Below, piece by piece: positions 1 to 12,089 of a stretch of DNA of 64,000 nt. Source of the DNA: Solanum dulcamara (lineage: Eukaryota; Streptophyta; Magnoliopsida; Solanales; Solanaceae). The stretch lies in assembly GCF_947179165.1 (NCBI RefSeq), contig NC_077238.1, positions 45,762,293 to 45,826,292 of the forward strand, in the 5' to 3' direction. Within the stretch, counting starts at the first letter, position 1, and every line of letters begins with the position of its first letter. The position numbers and the translations under genes are program-made. Below the pieces are notes generated by a model. It was not told the DNA's origin. It worked only from the letters and a program-made list of their open reading frames with translations, and searched no databases.

Positions 1-1812
1 TAAGATAACAACTCACTAGCCTCATGTAGAAGGAATGTGATCCTTAACCCCTACATTATGACACAATGTAGGTCAAATATGTGTTAGTACATTTGAATGT
101 ACTAAGTATGTGGTACATTTAAATATACTAAGTATACGGGCATGCCATGCAACGCAGAGCAAAAGATGCAATGATCAAAATACAATCATGATATAGGAGA
201 GGATAAGTAAGGTCATAAGAGAAATCTTAATGACCAAAGTATTAAGAGACATAATTGAGATCATCAAGAGCATAGAGGTAGTATGTGGGAGATAACCGTA
301 ACCGACATTAAGACCATGCGAGCTATAACATGGAATCTGATGATCCCCACATAGAGAAGGGGGGAGGCTACTTGCCAAGGTAGGCTCTATCCAATCATTT
401 TCATCATTAACAGTTGTATGTTGATCCACTAACTAGGCCATAAGGCAACCTATGGTGGAAACATAGTTTAAGGGACTAGAAGTTGCTATTAAGGCTTAGG
501 TCAAGCCCCCACTTCAAAGTCCTCTCGGTGCTAAGTATATCAACCCAAAGAATACATATCATATTCATAATCATAGTAATAGATAATACTTATATAAATC
601 GTAGTTTTTCATAATCATATTTCATAACATGTTCATAGGAATAACTCATTAAGGATCTCAAGTCACCCCTTTAACAAAGATCTTGAGTCACCTTTTCATT
701 AAGTTCATTATTATACAATGTAGGTGTAGGCCTTCTATCTTTAAAAAATACTTCTTGTATCAATCATAATTAGAGTCTTAGGTCACCTTCCTCATTAAGG
801 ATCCTAAGTCACTCCTTCATAAACTTGCATGCAACTCATATTTGAAACATACTTGAAACCATAATTATATAATCATACTTGAAAGCAACATCATGTAATC
901 AAGTAGTAATTCATGCTTAGATGAGAGTTTAAATCATAAAGAAAACATAATTCATGAACTTGAAAGAGTAGGTAATGAGGAGTAGGGATCAAATACGTAA
1001 AAAAGGTTGTGTGCAGGGAAGAATCTGGGTGGTGGCGCATTGCTGGCGCACCGCCCCAGGGCATGGTACACTGCTGGCGCACCGCCCCAGGGCATGGCGT
1101 ACTACTGGAATGCCACCCTAGCCTCTGAGCTTCAAAGGTTTCTTCCTAGCATGATGGTGGCGCGCCGCCCCATGATTTCTCCATCGATTTTCTAGATTTT
1201 TCATCATTGTTCATGAGTTTGCATCCCCTATAATGAGATCTTTAGCCCTAATTAACAATATACTGAATATATGTGAAGAATCTACCAATATCAAGAAATT
1301 ACTCATTAAATTCTGCCAAAATAGATTTAAATTCATAAGATACATCATAATTTATGCAATTGAAATTGGAATTGAGAAGATTCAAAGATGTAATTGAAAT
1401 TCATGGAAGATTTAAGAAATCCTTTGAACTCCATAGGTGAAAGGTAACCATTGATGAAATCCACATACCTTGAATACGAATTGTAAAGTAACTTAAAGAG
1501 AAACTTGAAGATCAATGAAGAATTTGGGAGGATCCTTACTACGTCTTCAATAGAGGTCTAAAGAGCCTTTTGTATAGAGAGGATTTTTAGAATGGGTGAT
1601 TAGTGAACGAATGAACAGAATTAAGAGTTTTGGAAATTAAATAGATTAAGAACCTAGCCACAAAATTATCTAGATTCATTGTCCCTTAATGATAGTGAAA
1701 AGACTATATTTCCCTTAATGAAAATCTCCCTTAACCCATCAATGAGTTCACCAAGGCTAATTATTCACCTTATCATAGCATACTTTATATTTTTTATACC
1801 CGGGATATTACA
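1..1812 (-). repeat. 3' LTR of element A, truncated by the window edge
   Basis: Nearly collinear with 14150-15925, the second LTR of the same element. In minus orientation it starts TGTAATATCCCGGG at 1812, directly after the polypurine tract. The distal portion, about 330 bp including the U5 end, lies outside the window. It differs from its partner by small indels and by a 31-bp GC-rich tandem duplication near 1042-1103. LTRs carry promoter and polyadenylation signals; I did not assign individual sites here. Confidence 0.9.
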
Positions 1813-1828
1813 ATATCTTCTCCTTGGG
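1813..1828 (-). other. Polypurine tract of element A
   Basis: On the minus strand this reads CCAAGGAGAAGATAT directly before the TGTAAT start of the LTR, the expected place of the plus-strand primer. The conserved box GAGGATGAATGTTC sits just upstream. The same arrangement recurs in elements B, C, E and F of this window. Confidence 0.8.
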
Positions 1829-2059
1829 AACATTCATCCTCGAACGAGATAGGAGCTAGCTTGAGTAGAATAGAGTGAGTATGCAACATCCCATTATGAA
1901 TACAACAATGCAACTTCTAAACATCAACATAATTAAAAAAATATTTTCATAGTATGCATGCATATGTCATGTCACAGAGAAGTTGAAACGTATGAGTTTT
2001 CAGAGGATTTGATTATAGATGCCTAAGTACCTTAGGATGGATCAAAAGGAAAGAGGTAA

Positions 2060-3400
2060 GAATATCGTTTTCTTATGACCGCTTCCCTTCCTATGTAGCG
2101 CTTTCAACCTCTTGATTCCTCCATAAGACTTTAACGGATGCAACTTTCTTGTTCCTCAATCTTTTCACTTGACGGTCTAAAATATCAATCGGAATCTCCT
2201 CACAAGTCATGTTCTCTTCAATACTCACATTTTCCATTGGCACAATATAATTTGGATCACCCACAAACTTCCTCAACATTGATACATTAAAAATCGGATG
2301 AACAATAGCCAACTCCAATGGCAAGTCTAACTCATATGACACCTTGCCAATATGCTTCAAGATTTTATAGGGCCCCACATAGCTAGGAATCAACTTTCCC
2401 TTCTTACGAAACCATATTACACCCTTCATGGGTGAATCCTTCAAATAGACTCAATCATCCACACTAAACTCAAGCTCTCTTCTCCTATTGTCCGAATAGG
2501 CGTTTTGGCGAATTTGGGCAACCTTTAGCCTTTCCCTGATAAGTCTTACCTTCTCCATAACATCAAATACCAAATCAGGACCAATCAAGGCTTCCTCACC
2601 TACTTCAAACCATCCCACTGGGGATCTACATCTTCTCCCATATAATGCTTTGAAATGAGCCATTTCGATGCTTGAGTGATAACTATTATTGTAGGCAAAC
2701 TATATTAATGATAGATGCTTATCCCAACTTTTTTAAAAATAAATAACACATGCCCTCAATATATCCTCTAAAGTTTGAATCGCTCTTTCGGCTTGACCAT
2801 CAATTTGAGGATGGAAAATGGTACTTAGCTTAACTCTTGTACCAAGACCCTTTTGGAATGACTTCCAAAAATGTGAAGTAAATTGAGGACCTTGATCCGA
2901 TATAGTAGAAAAGGGAACACCATAAAGCTTTACCAACACACGAATATACAACTTAGCAAAATCTTCGGCACTATAAAAAGTCTTAATTGGTAGAAAATGT
3001 ATCGATTTAGTCATTCGGTCTACAACAACCCAAATAAAATCATGTTGCCTTCTAGTACGAGGCAAACCCGTGACAAAGTCCATACATATCTTCCCACTTC
3101 CAAGTAAGGATTTCAATATCTTGAGCTAGACCTCTTGGCCTTTGATGTTCAACTTTCCCTTGTTGACAATTAGGACACTTATCCATGAACTCCGCTATGT
3201 CCTTCTTCATACCATTCCACCAATACACTTCCCTTAAATCACGATAATCTCAGTGGATCCTGAATGAATCAAATACCAAGAACTATGGGCCTTATTCAAT
3301 ATCAATTCCGTTAGACCATCCACATTAGGGACACACAAGCAACCTTGGTAATGAAGTACACATCTCCCCCTTGGGAGAAAGGCTTAATGACTTTTTCGTC
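2060..3400 (-). pseudogene. Integrase with chromodomain-like tail, element A
   Basis: Joins retrotransposon cDNA to chromosomal DNA. The catalytic core is read at 2733-3116, where all three acidic residues are visible: the Asp in VVVDRMTK, the Asp in SDQGPQFTS and the Glu in GQAERAIQ. An HHCC zinc-binding region lies upstream near 3150-3330. Downstream pieces at 2451-2663 (GRRCRSPVGWFEVG) and 2091-2444 carry the GPY-type segment and the chromodomain-like end, with ILDRQVKRLRNK and VKVLWRNQ. The pieces lie in different frames, so the gene is broken. In the tail, the tryptophan usual after ESAT is replaced by a TAG stop. Such chromodomains are thought to steer insertion into heterochromatin. 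Family assignment is secure; activity is not expected. Confidence 0.85.
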
Positions 3401-3539
3401 AATTGACTTTCTCAATTCAACCAAAATCGGATCATTATCTTATTTGGCCATAACATCCACCACAAGAGATGATTTCGAGCCATTATGTGCAAGAACACCT
3501 GCATCATTGGAGTCAACAAACTGCACAACTAACTAAGCC

Positions 3540-4200
3540 AATCTATGCACATCCTTAACTATCTCTTTCTTACCTTCAACAACATGAGCACCAATATTCA
3601 TAAACAATCGACTAAGATCATCGGCTATGATGTTAGCTTTACTCGTATGGTATAACACACTCATATCATAATCCTATAGGAGTTCAAGCCACCTCCTTTG
3701 CCTAAGTTTAGATCCCTTTGGCTAAACACATATTGCAAACTTTTATAATTGGTGAATATATCAACATGCACCCCATAAAGATAATGACGCCGAATTTTCA
3801 ATGCAAACACAACTGCCGCAAGTTAAAGATCATGGGTTGGATAGTTTCATTCATGCACTTTAATTGCCTAGTGGCATATGTTATCACTTTCCCATGTTGC
3901 ATCAAAACACAATCCAAATCAATACGTGAGGCATCATAATAGACAATAAACCCATCGAAACCTTTCGGCAATGTCAAAATAGGAGCCGACGTAAGACGAT
4001 CTTTCAATATTTGAAAACTCTTCTCACATTCGTCCGACCATTGAAATTTCACTTTCTTTTAAGTCAACTTAGTCAAAGGTGAAGCAATAGATGAAAACCC
4101 TTCAACAAACCTTCTATAGTATTTGGATAAGCCCCAAAAGCTTCTAATATCCGAGGGAGACAGTGGTCAAGGAAAATTCTTTACCGCCTCCATCTTCTTT
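3540..4200 (-). pseudogene. RNase H region of element A
   Basis: Degrades the RNA strand of the RNA-DNA hybrid during reverse transcription. The readable start (3798-4052) has the RT-RNase H connection followed by FQWSDECEKSF, LPKGFDGFIVYYDASR (first catalytic Asp in DAS) and VLMQHGKVITYATRQLK. Beyond that the frame breaks, and the usual [10 protein letters not shown] stretch is scrambled. The remainder can be followed toward 3560 only by comparison with element B. It lies between RT and integrase, as expected. Confidence 0.75.
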
Positions 4201-4204
4201 GGAT

Positions 4205-5010
4205 CAACCAAGATACCATCAACGGAAACAATATGACCAAGGAATTCCATGAACTTTAGCCAAAATTCGAATTTACTAAATTAGGCAAATAATTGCATAT
4301 CCCTCAAATTTTGCAACACAATCCTCAAAGTGACCCACATGGTTTTCCTTATTCTGGGATTAAATCAAGATATCATCAATACACACCACCACAAACATAT
4401 CTAAATAAGGATTAAAAATTTGATTCATCAAATCCATGAAGATAACAGGAGCATTAGTCAACCCAAACGAGATGACTAAGAATTCAAAATGACCATACCT
4501 TGTTCGAAACGCCGTCTTGAGAATATCACACTCCCTTACCTTTAGTTGGTGATAACTGAAATGGAGATCAATTTTAGAGAAGTAACTTGCCCCTTGCAAT
4601 TGATCAAACAAATTATCTATCATCAAAATTGGATACTTGTTCTATATGGTCACCTTATTCAATTGTCAGTAGTCTATAGACATTCGAAGTGACCCATCCT
4701 TCTTGCTAACAAACAAAATGGGAGCACCCCAAGGTGAAATACTTGGCTTTATGAAACCTTTATCAAACACGTCCTTCAATTGCTTTTTCAATTCCTTAAA
4801 TTCCATTGGAGCCATATGGTAAAGAGATATAGAAATAGGTTGAGTACCGGGAAGATGAACTATACCAAAAATCAATTTCCCTTTCGGGAGGAATAACAGA
4901 TAAATCATCGGAAAACACATTAGGAAACTTATTAACAATAGATATCGACTCAAGAGTAGGAGTTTTGGATCCAACATCCGTAACTCACACTATATGATAA
5001 ATGCACCCTT
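4205..5010 (-). pseudogene. Reverse transcriptase of element A
   Basis: Copies element RNA into cDNA. Two readable pieces are 4666-4977, with the substrate-entry portion ([39 protein letters not shown]), and 4360-4626, with [16 protein letters not shown], the FGLTNAP motif and the catalytic CIDDILI box. Both Asp residues of the YxDD-type box are kept, with Cys in the first place. A stop separates the pieces near YRQLN. This is typical Ty3/gypsy RT, inactivated by stops and shifts. Confidence 0.85.
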
Positions 5011-5076
5011 TGGAAATCATTTTTGGGCCTTACGACATGAGATGAATTGACCCTTAATCACCGAATAATTATCCTT

Positions 5077-5496
5077 CTATTCAAGAATAGGCTCATTAGG
5101 AAAATAAAACTTGACTTTACAGGTTCTACAATCAATAGATGTATAAGTTGCATGTAACCAATTCATACCAAGAATGATGTCAAAATCGTTCATGTCAAGT
5201 TCAACAAGATCACATGGAATAACTTTATGCAAGACCGACATAGGACAATTTCTATAAATTCTCTTGGCTAACACCGAATCACTAATGGGAGAATTGAAAA
5301 AAGACTCTAATAAAATTTTGGGGAGCACATCAAATCTCATAGCAAGATAAGGAGTAACAAAAGATAAGTTGGCACCCAGATCAAGTAATGCATAAACATC
5401 CAAGGAAAAGACTTGTAACATACCCGTAACAACATCGGGAGTCTCATCTACATCTTCACTAGCATGTTGGGCATAGAACCTATTTTGGAGTCTCAT
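5077..5496 (-). pseudogene. Aspartic protease domain of element A
   Basis: Retropepsin-like protease that would process the Gag-Pol polyprotein. The 139-residue frame contains ALLDLGANLSFVTP, the active-site loop (D-x-G form), and later DIILGMNWLHA, the flap-side and C-terminal segment seen in all gypsy copies of this window. The frame ends at ...FPNEPILE, where other copies continue toward RT, so a stop separates it from pol. It lies between the Gag zinc knuckles and RT, as expected. Confidence 0.8.
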
Positions 5497-5499
5497 TCT

Positions 5500-6203
5500 T
5501 CTCTCCCTTTGTTAGGGCATTCAGAGATCTTATGCCCCATTTTACCATATCCAAAACAAGCACTAATTCCAACCAAACACTTACCCACATGCTTCGTTCT
5601 ACACTTGGTGCACTTAGGGAGAGTAGTACCACTAGAATTCACACCTCCAACTTGGTCCTTAGGGTACGACACTCTATCTTTATCAAATCTTTGGCCCGAA
5701 GCTTGAGAGGAACCTTAACCTTCAAATCTTTGGCCTTGTTGAGAATGACCATTTCCACCACTAGTCTTAGCATTAGAGAATCCACCTTCAAACCGAGCCC
5801 TCTTAGACTCCCTCATCTTTCTCTTCTTAAGCTTCTCTCTTTCTATTTGTTCGACATAGATCATGAGCTGAGATATTTCCATTTCTTTCATAAGCATAGT
5901 GGTTCGGTATTCTTTAACAACCAAGTCGAACACTCCTGATATAAATTGACTCATTCGGGCATGGGGATCGGCAATCAAAAAAAGAGCATACTTCGATAGC
6001 TTAGTGAAATTGAGGGCATACTCTCTCACACTCATATGACCATGCTTGAGATTAATGAACCCCTTTACCGTTGCTTTCCTTAACTCTACTGGGAAGAAAC
6101 CCAACCAATAGGACCTTCATCAAATCTCTCAGACTTCCATTGAGTGTACCAAACTTGGGCAATACCCTAGAGTTGGTAAGCCGCCAACTCCTCTTTCTCT
6201 TCC
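5500..6203 (-). pseudogene. C-terminal part of gag of element A, with zinc knuckles
   Basis: Structural nucleocapsid precursor. The frame 5715-6104 carries the retrotransposon Gag motif (FINLKHGHMSVREYALNFTK, then MSQFISGV, MEISQLMIYVEQIE). A Cys/His-rich region at about 5510-5620 matches the double zinc knuckle of this lineage; in the second knuckle the middle Cys reads Tyr (CFGYGKMGHKISEC). The N-terminal end is cut at 6203 by element B, and the gag text resumes at 13283 on the other side of B. A TAG interrupts the frame soon after the junction. Confidence 0.8.
6199..6203. repeat. Left target-site duplication of element B (CTTCC)
   Basis: CTTCC directly precedes the TGTCATGACC end of element B. 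It pairs with CTTCT at 13283-13287 with one mismatch. Five-base duplications are normal for Ty3/gypsy integration. Confidence 0.75.
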
Positions 6204-8443
6204 TGTCATGACCCGAACTAGGACCAAGCCATGATATGGCGATAAAAATGTGAGGGACCCAACTAAGCCATTTTAGCATATATTGAATTCATAATGTAAA
6301 GAAACATATTGAAATATAAGTAGAAGTAATCATCACAAGGAAATGGGACTAAGGGAAATCAACTCAATTAGACATCCAATATGGACTACATCATAAGCCG
6401 TATAAACATGCCTCTAGTCTAGTATTTGATGGGGGCTTAGGACAAGCTCCTAGCTCACTCAAACATAAGAGAAAAGTAAAATAATAGCAATATGAAACAA
6501 GTCATTGCCCTTGATAAGATAAGGACTCACCAAATCTTGAATCTAATCAACTCTAGCCACAAATAGGATGATCGTGAATGTCATCCGTCCCTACATTATG
6601 AGACAATGTAGGCAAAATATGCATTAGTACGTTTGAATGTACTAAGTATATTAAGTATGCATGAACAAGTACATAAACGTAATTAATATGCCATAAGATG
6701 AATGACCAATCATAATGAGCATGAATAAATCTTAAAAGCATTTGAAAACATATGGAAATCATGGCCAATGCATATCATAAAACGTCATCATAAATTCATA
6801 ACTTGACATTTAACTTGTGTGGGATAAGACCTTTAACTGATATCTAAGACCATGTAAGTTATTACATGAAATCCAATGATCCCCACATCAAGAAGGGAGA
6901 GGCTACCTTGTTAGGGTATACTTCGTTATGGTACTCATTTCAACTCAACTCAACTGTGCTATATGTGGATACACTAGATAAGCCTTGAAGGCAATCCTAC
7001 GTGGGCAATTTAGTTTGGGACTTTAGGTTTCGACTAGAATTCCTTTGTGTAACTAATTGTGTTATCGGATCAAACCCCACCTAGAAATCCTCTTGGTTCT
7101 TAGTCAATATCCTACTAGAAACTCATAAAACATGATCATAACATAATAGGAAAAGATAGTAACTGCCTATCAATCCATCTTTAAAATATATTAGGAATAA
7201 CTCATTAACTTAGTGATTCATAAGAATCCATAACTTCGGTGAGGATTGTACTTATCATTATTTTGAATATAATTGTGTGAAAATTGTACTTATCACACCA
7301 TAATAACTTTTTGATCTTAACTTTGATCATCATCATAACTTCGATCATAATCTCAACTTTAAATCATGAAAACTTTACTTGAAAATCATTGAACTTATAA
7401 TCAACTCATTGAAATCATTTTCAACTTCATAGTCATAACTTAAAAATAGCTTTATGCATTGGCATTCAACTTAAAATCATGAAATTCATGTAGAAACATG
7501 CTTAGAATAATCATTGATAACAATTCAAAATAAAATTGAAATAGCCCAATGCAATTTATCAAAATTAGGGTTCATAAACCTTGAAAATTGAAGGATATTT
7601 TGAGAAAACTTTGGGACTCCATGGGTGACATGAACCCATGGATCAATCCCCACATACCTTTCTTGAATTCACTTAGAATTGAGAAGGATCTTGAAAGAAA
7701 TCTGAAAATCCTAGCTTGTAACGTGAAGAAGAACCTTGAGAGACCTTGTCCTTGACTTAGAGAATTTTTGGAGAATGAATTCAATAGGAGCAGAATTTGA
7801 AGAAATGAATATATATAGAATTTGAACTTGGCCATGAAAGTGTCTAAGTTCATTGAACCAAACTTGAAAAATGACATAACTACCCCTCATTAATTATGAA
7901 ACTTAACTCTACAATGCCTCTTTCTATGAATTGTAGATAGATTGATGAGTCATCAAAATAACTCGTCTTGCAGGTCTGGAAAAGGCCTGGTTTTTGAGTC
8001 TCTAAACTTTGCAAATGGGTCATTTCTATGACCCATCAACTTGTCTATGAGTCGTAATATGGAATCATCTTGTAGGCCTCAAAACCTGCAAATTCTAAGG
8101 GTCTCTGAAGTTTTGTTATGAGTCATTCCTACGACTCATAACATCTTCCATAAACTGTCCTATCTAGTCGTAGACTTGACCTTGTGGGACTTCTAAAACT
8201 TAGCCTCTAAGGTCTTCCTACGAGTTGTGTCTATGGGTAGTCTAAGTGATTACTGGTCATAAACATGAGTCATAAGACCTTACTTTGAGTTTGGACATGA
8301 TCCACTGCTAAGGGTCATTCCAGACTCGTTCCTACTAGTCGTAGAACTGTCTACGGGTCGTAGAGTGACTCATATGGCTGAGATCAGTAAAAATTTTGAG
8401 GATTTCTTTTAGGTTCCAACACTTTGACTTCTGGGGTCTTACA
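6204..8443 (-). repeat. 3' LTR of element B (2240 bp)
   Basis: Bounded by TGTCATGACC on the left and GGGTCTTACA on the right; on the minus strand it runs TGTAAGACCCC to GGTCATGACA. It is related over its length to the plus-strand LTR 40365-42613 and to the fragment 17541-18438. The U3 side (about 7900-8400) is rich in short copies of GAGTCGTA and GAGTCA in both orientations. Confidence 0.88.
7946..8372. promoter_or_regulatory. Cluster of four TGAGTCA/TGACTCA sites in the U3 of LTR B
   Basis: Exact bZIP-type heptamers occur at 7946-7952, 8119-8125, 8266-8272 (TGAGTCA) and 8366-8372 (TGACTCA, the same site on the other strand). In plants this is the GCN4-like motif bound by bZIP activators. 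It lies within the first ~500 bp from the U3 start on the minus strand, where retrotransposon enhancers usually sit. Regulatory function is inferred from motif and position only. Confidence 0.4.
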
Positions 8444-8460
8444 ATATCTCCCCTTTGGGA
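8444..8460 (-). other. Polypurine tract of element B
   Basis: The minus strand reads TCCCAAAGGGGAGATAT immediately before the TGTAAGACC LTR start, with GAGGATGAATGT upstream. This is the standard priming tract layout of this family. Confidence 0.8.
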
Positions 8461-8649
8461 ACATTCATCCTCGAATAATCCAATATGATAATAATGACAT
8501 CTTACAATGCATGGAATATGAAAACTTCAACTTAACATAAAAGTATGGCTTTAAAAATCAAATTTCATGAACATGCATGCATATGAATGACATAGGAGGA
8601 ACTGAATGCGTAAGAGTTCGATTGACTTGAATAAGAACAACTTACTACA

Positions 8650-9960
8650 TTAGGCTTTAGTAGAGGGGAAGAGGTACGGATATCGTTTCATCATATCCGT
8701 CTCCGCCTCCCAAGTAGCACTTTCTACTTGTTGATTCCTCTCTAGCACCTTGTTGGACACAACTTCTTTGTTCCTTAACTTCTTAACTTGCCGGTCTGAG
8801 ATCTCTACCGGAATATCTTCATAAGTCAAATTCTCCTCAACACTTACATCTTTCAATGACATAATGGAGTTTGGGTCACCAATGAACTTCCTCAACATAT
8901 ATACATGAAATGCCATGTGAACCATAGCTAACTCAAATGGCAAATTTAACTCATAAGCCACCTTGCCAACAAGTCTCAATATTCTGTAACCTCCAACATA
9001 CCTAGGACTCAATTTGCCTTTCTTGCCAAAATGCATCACACCCTTTATGGGTGAAACCTTTAAATAGACCCACTCATCCACCTCAAATTCAAGGTCTCTT
9101 ATTCTAACATTAGAATAGGACTTTTGATAACTTTGTGCCATCCTCAACCCCTCCCTTATGAGTCTAACCTTCTCCATAGAATCTATAACCAAATCTAGAC
9201 CAATCAAGGCCATCTCACCTACTTCAAACCATCCCATCGGTGACCTACATCTTCTTTCATACAATACTTTAAAAGGAGCCATTTGGATGCTAGAGTGATA
9301 ACTATTATTATAGGCAAACTCAATCAAGGGCAAATGTTCATCCCAACTTTCTTTAAAATCAGTAACACATGCCTTCAACATATCTTCTAAAGTTTGGATT
9401 ATTCTTTGGGCTTGGCCATTAGTTTGAGGATGGAAAGCGGTACTTAAATTTACCTTTGTACCAAGACCCTTTTGAAACAACATCTAAAAGTGTAAAGTGA
9501 ATTATGTACCTCGATCCAATATAATGGACAAGGGCATACCATAAACTCTTACCAACTCACGAATATACAATTTAGCATAATCTTCGGCACCATAGGAAGA
9601 CTTAACAGGTAGAAAATAAGGTGACGTAGTCATTCGATCTACAACAACCCAAATGGAATCATGCTGCTTCTTAGTACGAGGCAAATCCGTAACAAATTCT
9701 ATATTCACATCTTCCCACTTTCAAGTAGGTATTTCGATATCTTGGGTTAGACCTCCCAGTCTTTAATGTTCAACTTTAACTTATTGGAAATTTGGACACT
9801 TAGCCACAAATTCTGCTATGTCCTTCTTCATGCAATTTTACAAATACACTTCCCTCAAGTCACGATACATCTTGGTGGAACCCGGATGAATCGAATATTA
9901 GGAACTATGGGCCTCATTCAATATCAACTCTCTTAACCTATCAACATTAGGCGCACACAA
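8650..9960 (-). pseudogene. Integrase with chromodomain-like tail, element B
   Basis: The 277-codon frame 8650-9483 covers the end of the catalytic core, the GPY-type region (MHFGKKGKLSPRYVG) and the chromodomain-like tail (EISDRQVKKLRNKE, VLERNQQVESATWEAE). The core start is at 9502-9708 with VVVDRMTT and ILDRGT, giving two of the three acidic residues. The third, the Glu normally in GQAER, reads Gln here (GQAQRIIQTLED). A stop at RGT and a shift separate the two parts. HHCC remnants lie near 9780-9960. The integrase should be catalytically dead even apart from the stop. Confidence 0.85.
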
Positions 9961-10199
9961 CCGACCTTAGTAACGTAGCACCCGATCTCTCCCTTGGAAG
10001 AAAGCCTCAATGGATTTTTGGGCAACCAACTTTTTCAACTCAACCAAAGTGGGGTCATGGTCTTCTTTGGTCTTAACATCCGCTACAAGGGATGATTCCG
10101 AACCATTATGCACAAGAATACTTCCATTATTAGATCAACCAAATGCACACCTAATCGTGTCAATCTATGAACATCCTTAACCAATTCTCTCTTGATTTC

Positions 10200-10720
10200 T
10201 TCAACATGTGTAATACTACTAATGGACAATCTATTTATGCATCGGCACCCACATTAGCATTGCCCGGATGGTACTTCACACTCACTTTATAGTCTTTCAA
10301 TAATTCAAGCCATCTTCTTTGCCGAAGGTTCAAGTTCTTTTGCTTAAACACTATTGTAAACTCTTATGGTTGGTGCATACATCCACATGGATACCATAAA
10401 GATATTGTCTCCAAATCTTCAAAGAAAACACAACCGCCGCTAGCTCGGGGTCATGGGTTGGATAATTCCATTCATGCATATTAAGTTTCCTAGAGGCATA
10501 GGTTATTATTTTACCATGCTGCATCAAAACACAACCAAGAACACCTTGATGCATCATAATACACAACAAAACCATCGGACCCTTCCGATAAGGTCAAAAT
10601 AGGAGCAGTAGTGAGGTGTTCTTTCAACTCTTGAAAACTCTTTTCACAAGCTTCCAAATATTGAAACTTCACCTTCTCTTAAGTCAACTTGGTCAATGGT
10701 GACGAGATCGATGAAAATCC
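10200..10720 (-). pseudogene. RNase H region of element B
   Basis: The readable frame 10351-10575 contains [19 protein letters not shown], then [21 protein letters not shown] and CTNHKSLQ. The Glu of ELAAVVF is kept. The Asp of the usual TDHKSLQ is Asn, and the first catalytic segment (DASR) is shifted into a non-matching run. The position between RT and integrase is normal. Confidence 0.75.
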
Positions 10721-10878
10721 TTCCACAAATATCCTATAGTATCCAACTAGACCCAAGAAACTCCTAATATCCGAAGAAGATAATGGTTTAGGCCAATTCT
10801 TAACCGCATCGATTTTCTTAGAATCAACCATAATCCCTTCACCGGACGCAATATGCCAAGAAAATCCACCCCTCTTAA

Positions 10879-12072
10879 CTAAAACTCATACTTATTGAAC
10901 TTGGCAAATATTTGCTTGTCCCTTAGAGTTTGCAATACAATCTTCAAGTGATTAACATGCTCCTCCTCATTTCGAGAGTAAACCAAAATGTCATTAATAA
11001 ATGCAATCATAAATACATTCAAATATTGCTTGAATACTCTATTCATTAAGTCCATGAAAGCCGCGAGGGCATTGGTCAAACCAAATGACATAACTAGGAA
11101 CTCATAATGGCCATACCTTATTCGAAATTCCATCTTGGGAATATCACACTCCCTCACCCTCAATTGGTGATAATCATAACAAAGATCAATCTTAGAGAAG
11201 TAACTTGCCCCTTGCAATTGATCAAACAAGACATCTATCTTCAGAATTGGGTATTTATTGTTGATGGTCACTTTGTTCAATTGCCGGTAGTCAATGCACA
11301 TATGTAGTGAACCATCATTCTTTCTAACAAATAAAACGGGAGCACCCCATAGGGATATACTTGGTCTAATAAAATCTTTGTCTAACAAATCTTTCAATTG
11401 ATCCTTTAACTCCTTTAATTCCACTGGGGCCATTTGGTAAGGAGGAATAGAAACAGGTTGAGTACCTAAAAGAAGATCTATGCCAAAGTCATTTTCTTTT
11501 TTGGAAGGAACATCGGGTAAATCATCGGGGAACACATCTAGAAACTCATTCATAATGGGGACTGAATCTAGAGTAGGGGCTTCAGAATTTTTATCCCTAA
11601 CCTTCACAAGATGGTAGATACAACCCTTGGAAATCATTTTCCGAGCTTTAAGGCACGAAATGAATTGACCTTTAAACATGGAATTACTACCCTTATATTC
11701 TAGGATCGGCTCATTTGGAAATTGGAACTTAACCACTCGGGTTTTACAATCAATAAAAGCATAACATGCACATACCCAATCTATACCAAGGATAGCATTA
11801 AAATCAATCATCTCAAGCTCAACTAGATCACATAGAGTAAGTTTATGGAAAATTGAAAGCGGACAACTTCTACAAACTCTTTTATCCACAACCGACTCAC
11901 CTATGAGAGTATATACTGAAAAAGTCTCTAACAATATTTTGGGGCTAACGTTAAATATCATGGCCACATAAGAGGAAACAAAAGACAAATTTGCACCCCT
12001 ATCAAGTAAGGCATAAACATGATAGTGAAAGACCCATAACATACTGGTAACAACATCAGGAGTCTCCTCCAC
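10879..12072 (-). pseudogene. Protease-reverse transcriptase of element B
   Basis: A 397-codon open frame. Protease comes first, with [14 protein letters not shown] near residue 21 and the segment [11 protein letters not shown] linker with [15 protein letters not shown] follows, then [72 protein letters not shown]. The catalytic box reads FINDILVYS: the first Asp of the FIDD form has become Asn, which should abolish polymerisation. The frame is the longest intact gypsy coding stretch in the window but carries this point loss. It ends at the RNase H boundary. Confidence 0.88.
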
Positions 12073-12089
12073 CTTTTGCCTATAATGGA

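Noticed and set aside
5464..5939. Plus-strand open frames of 80 and 135 codons
   Set aside because: They lie opposite gag and protease of element A, whose motifs are clear on the minus strand.
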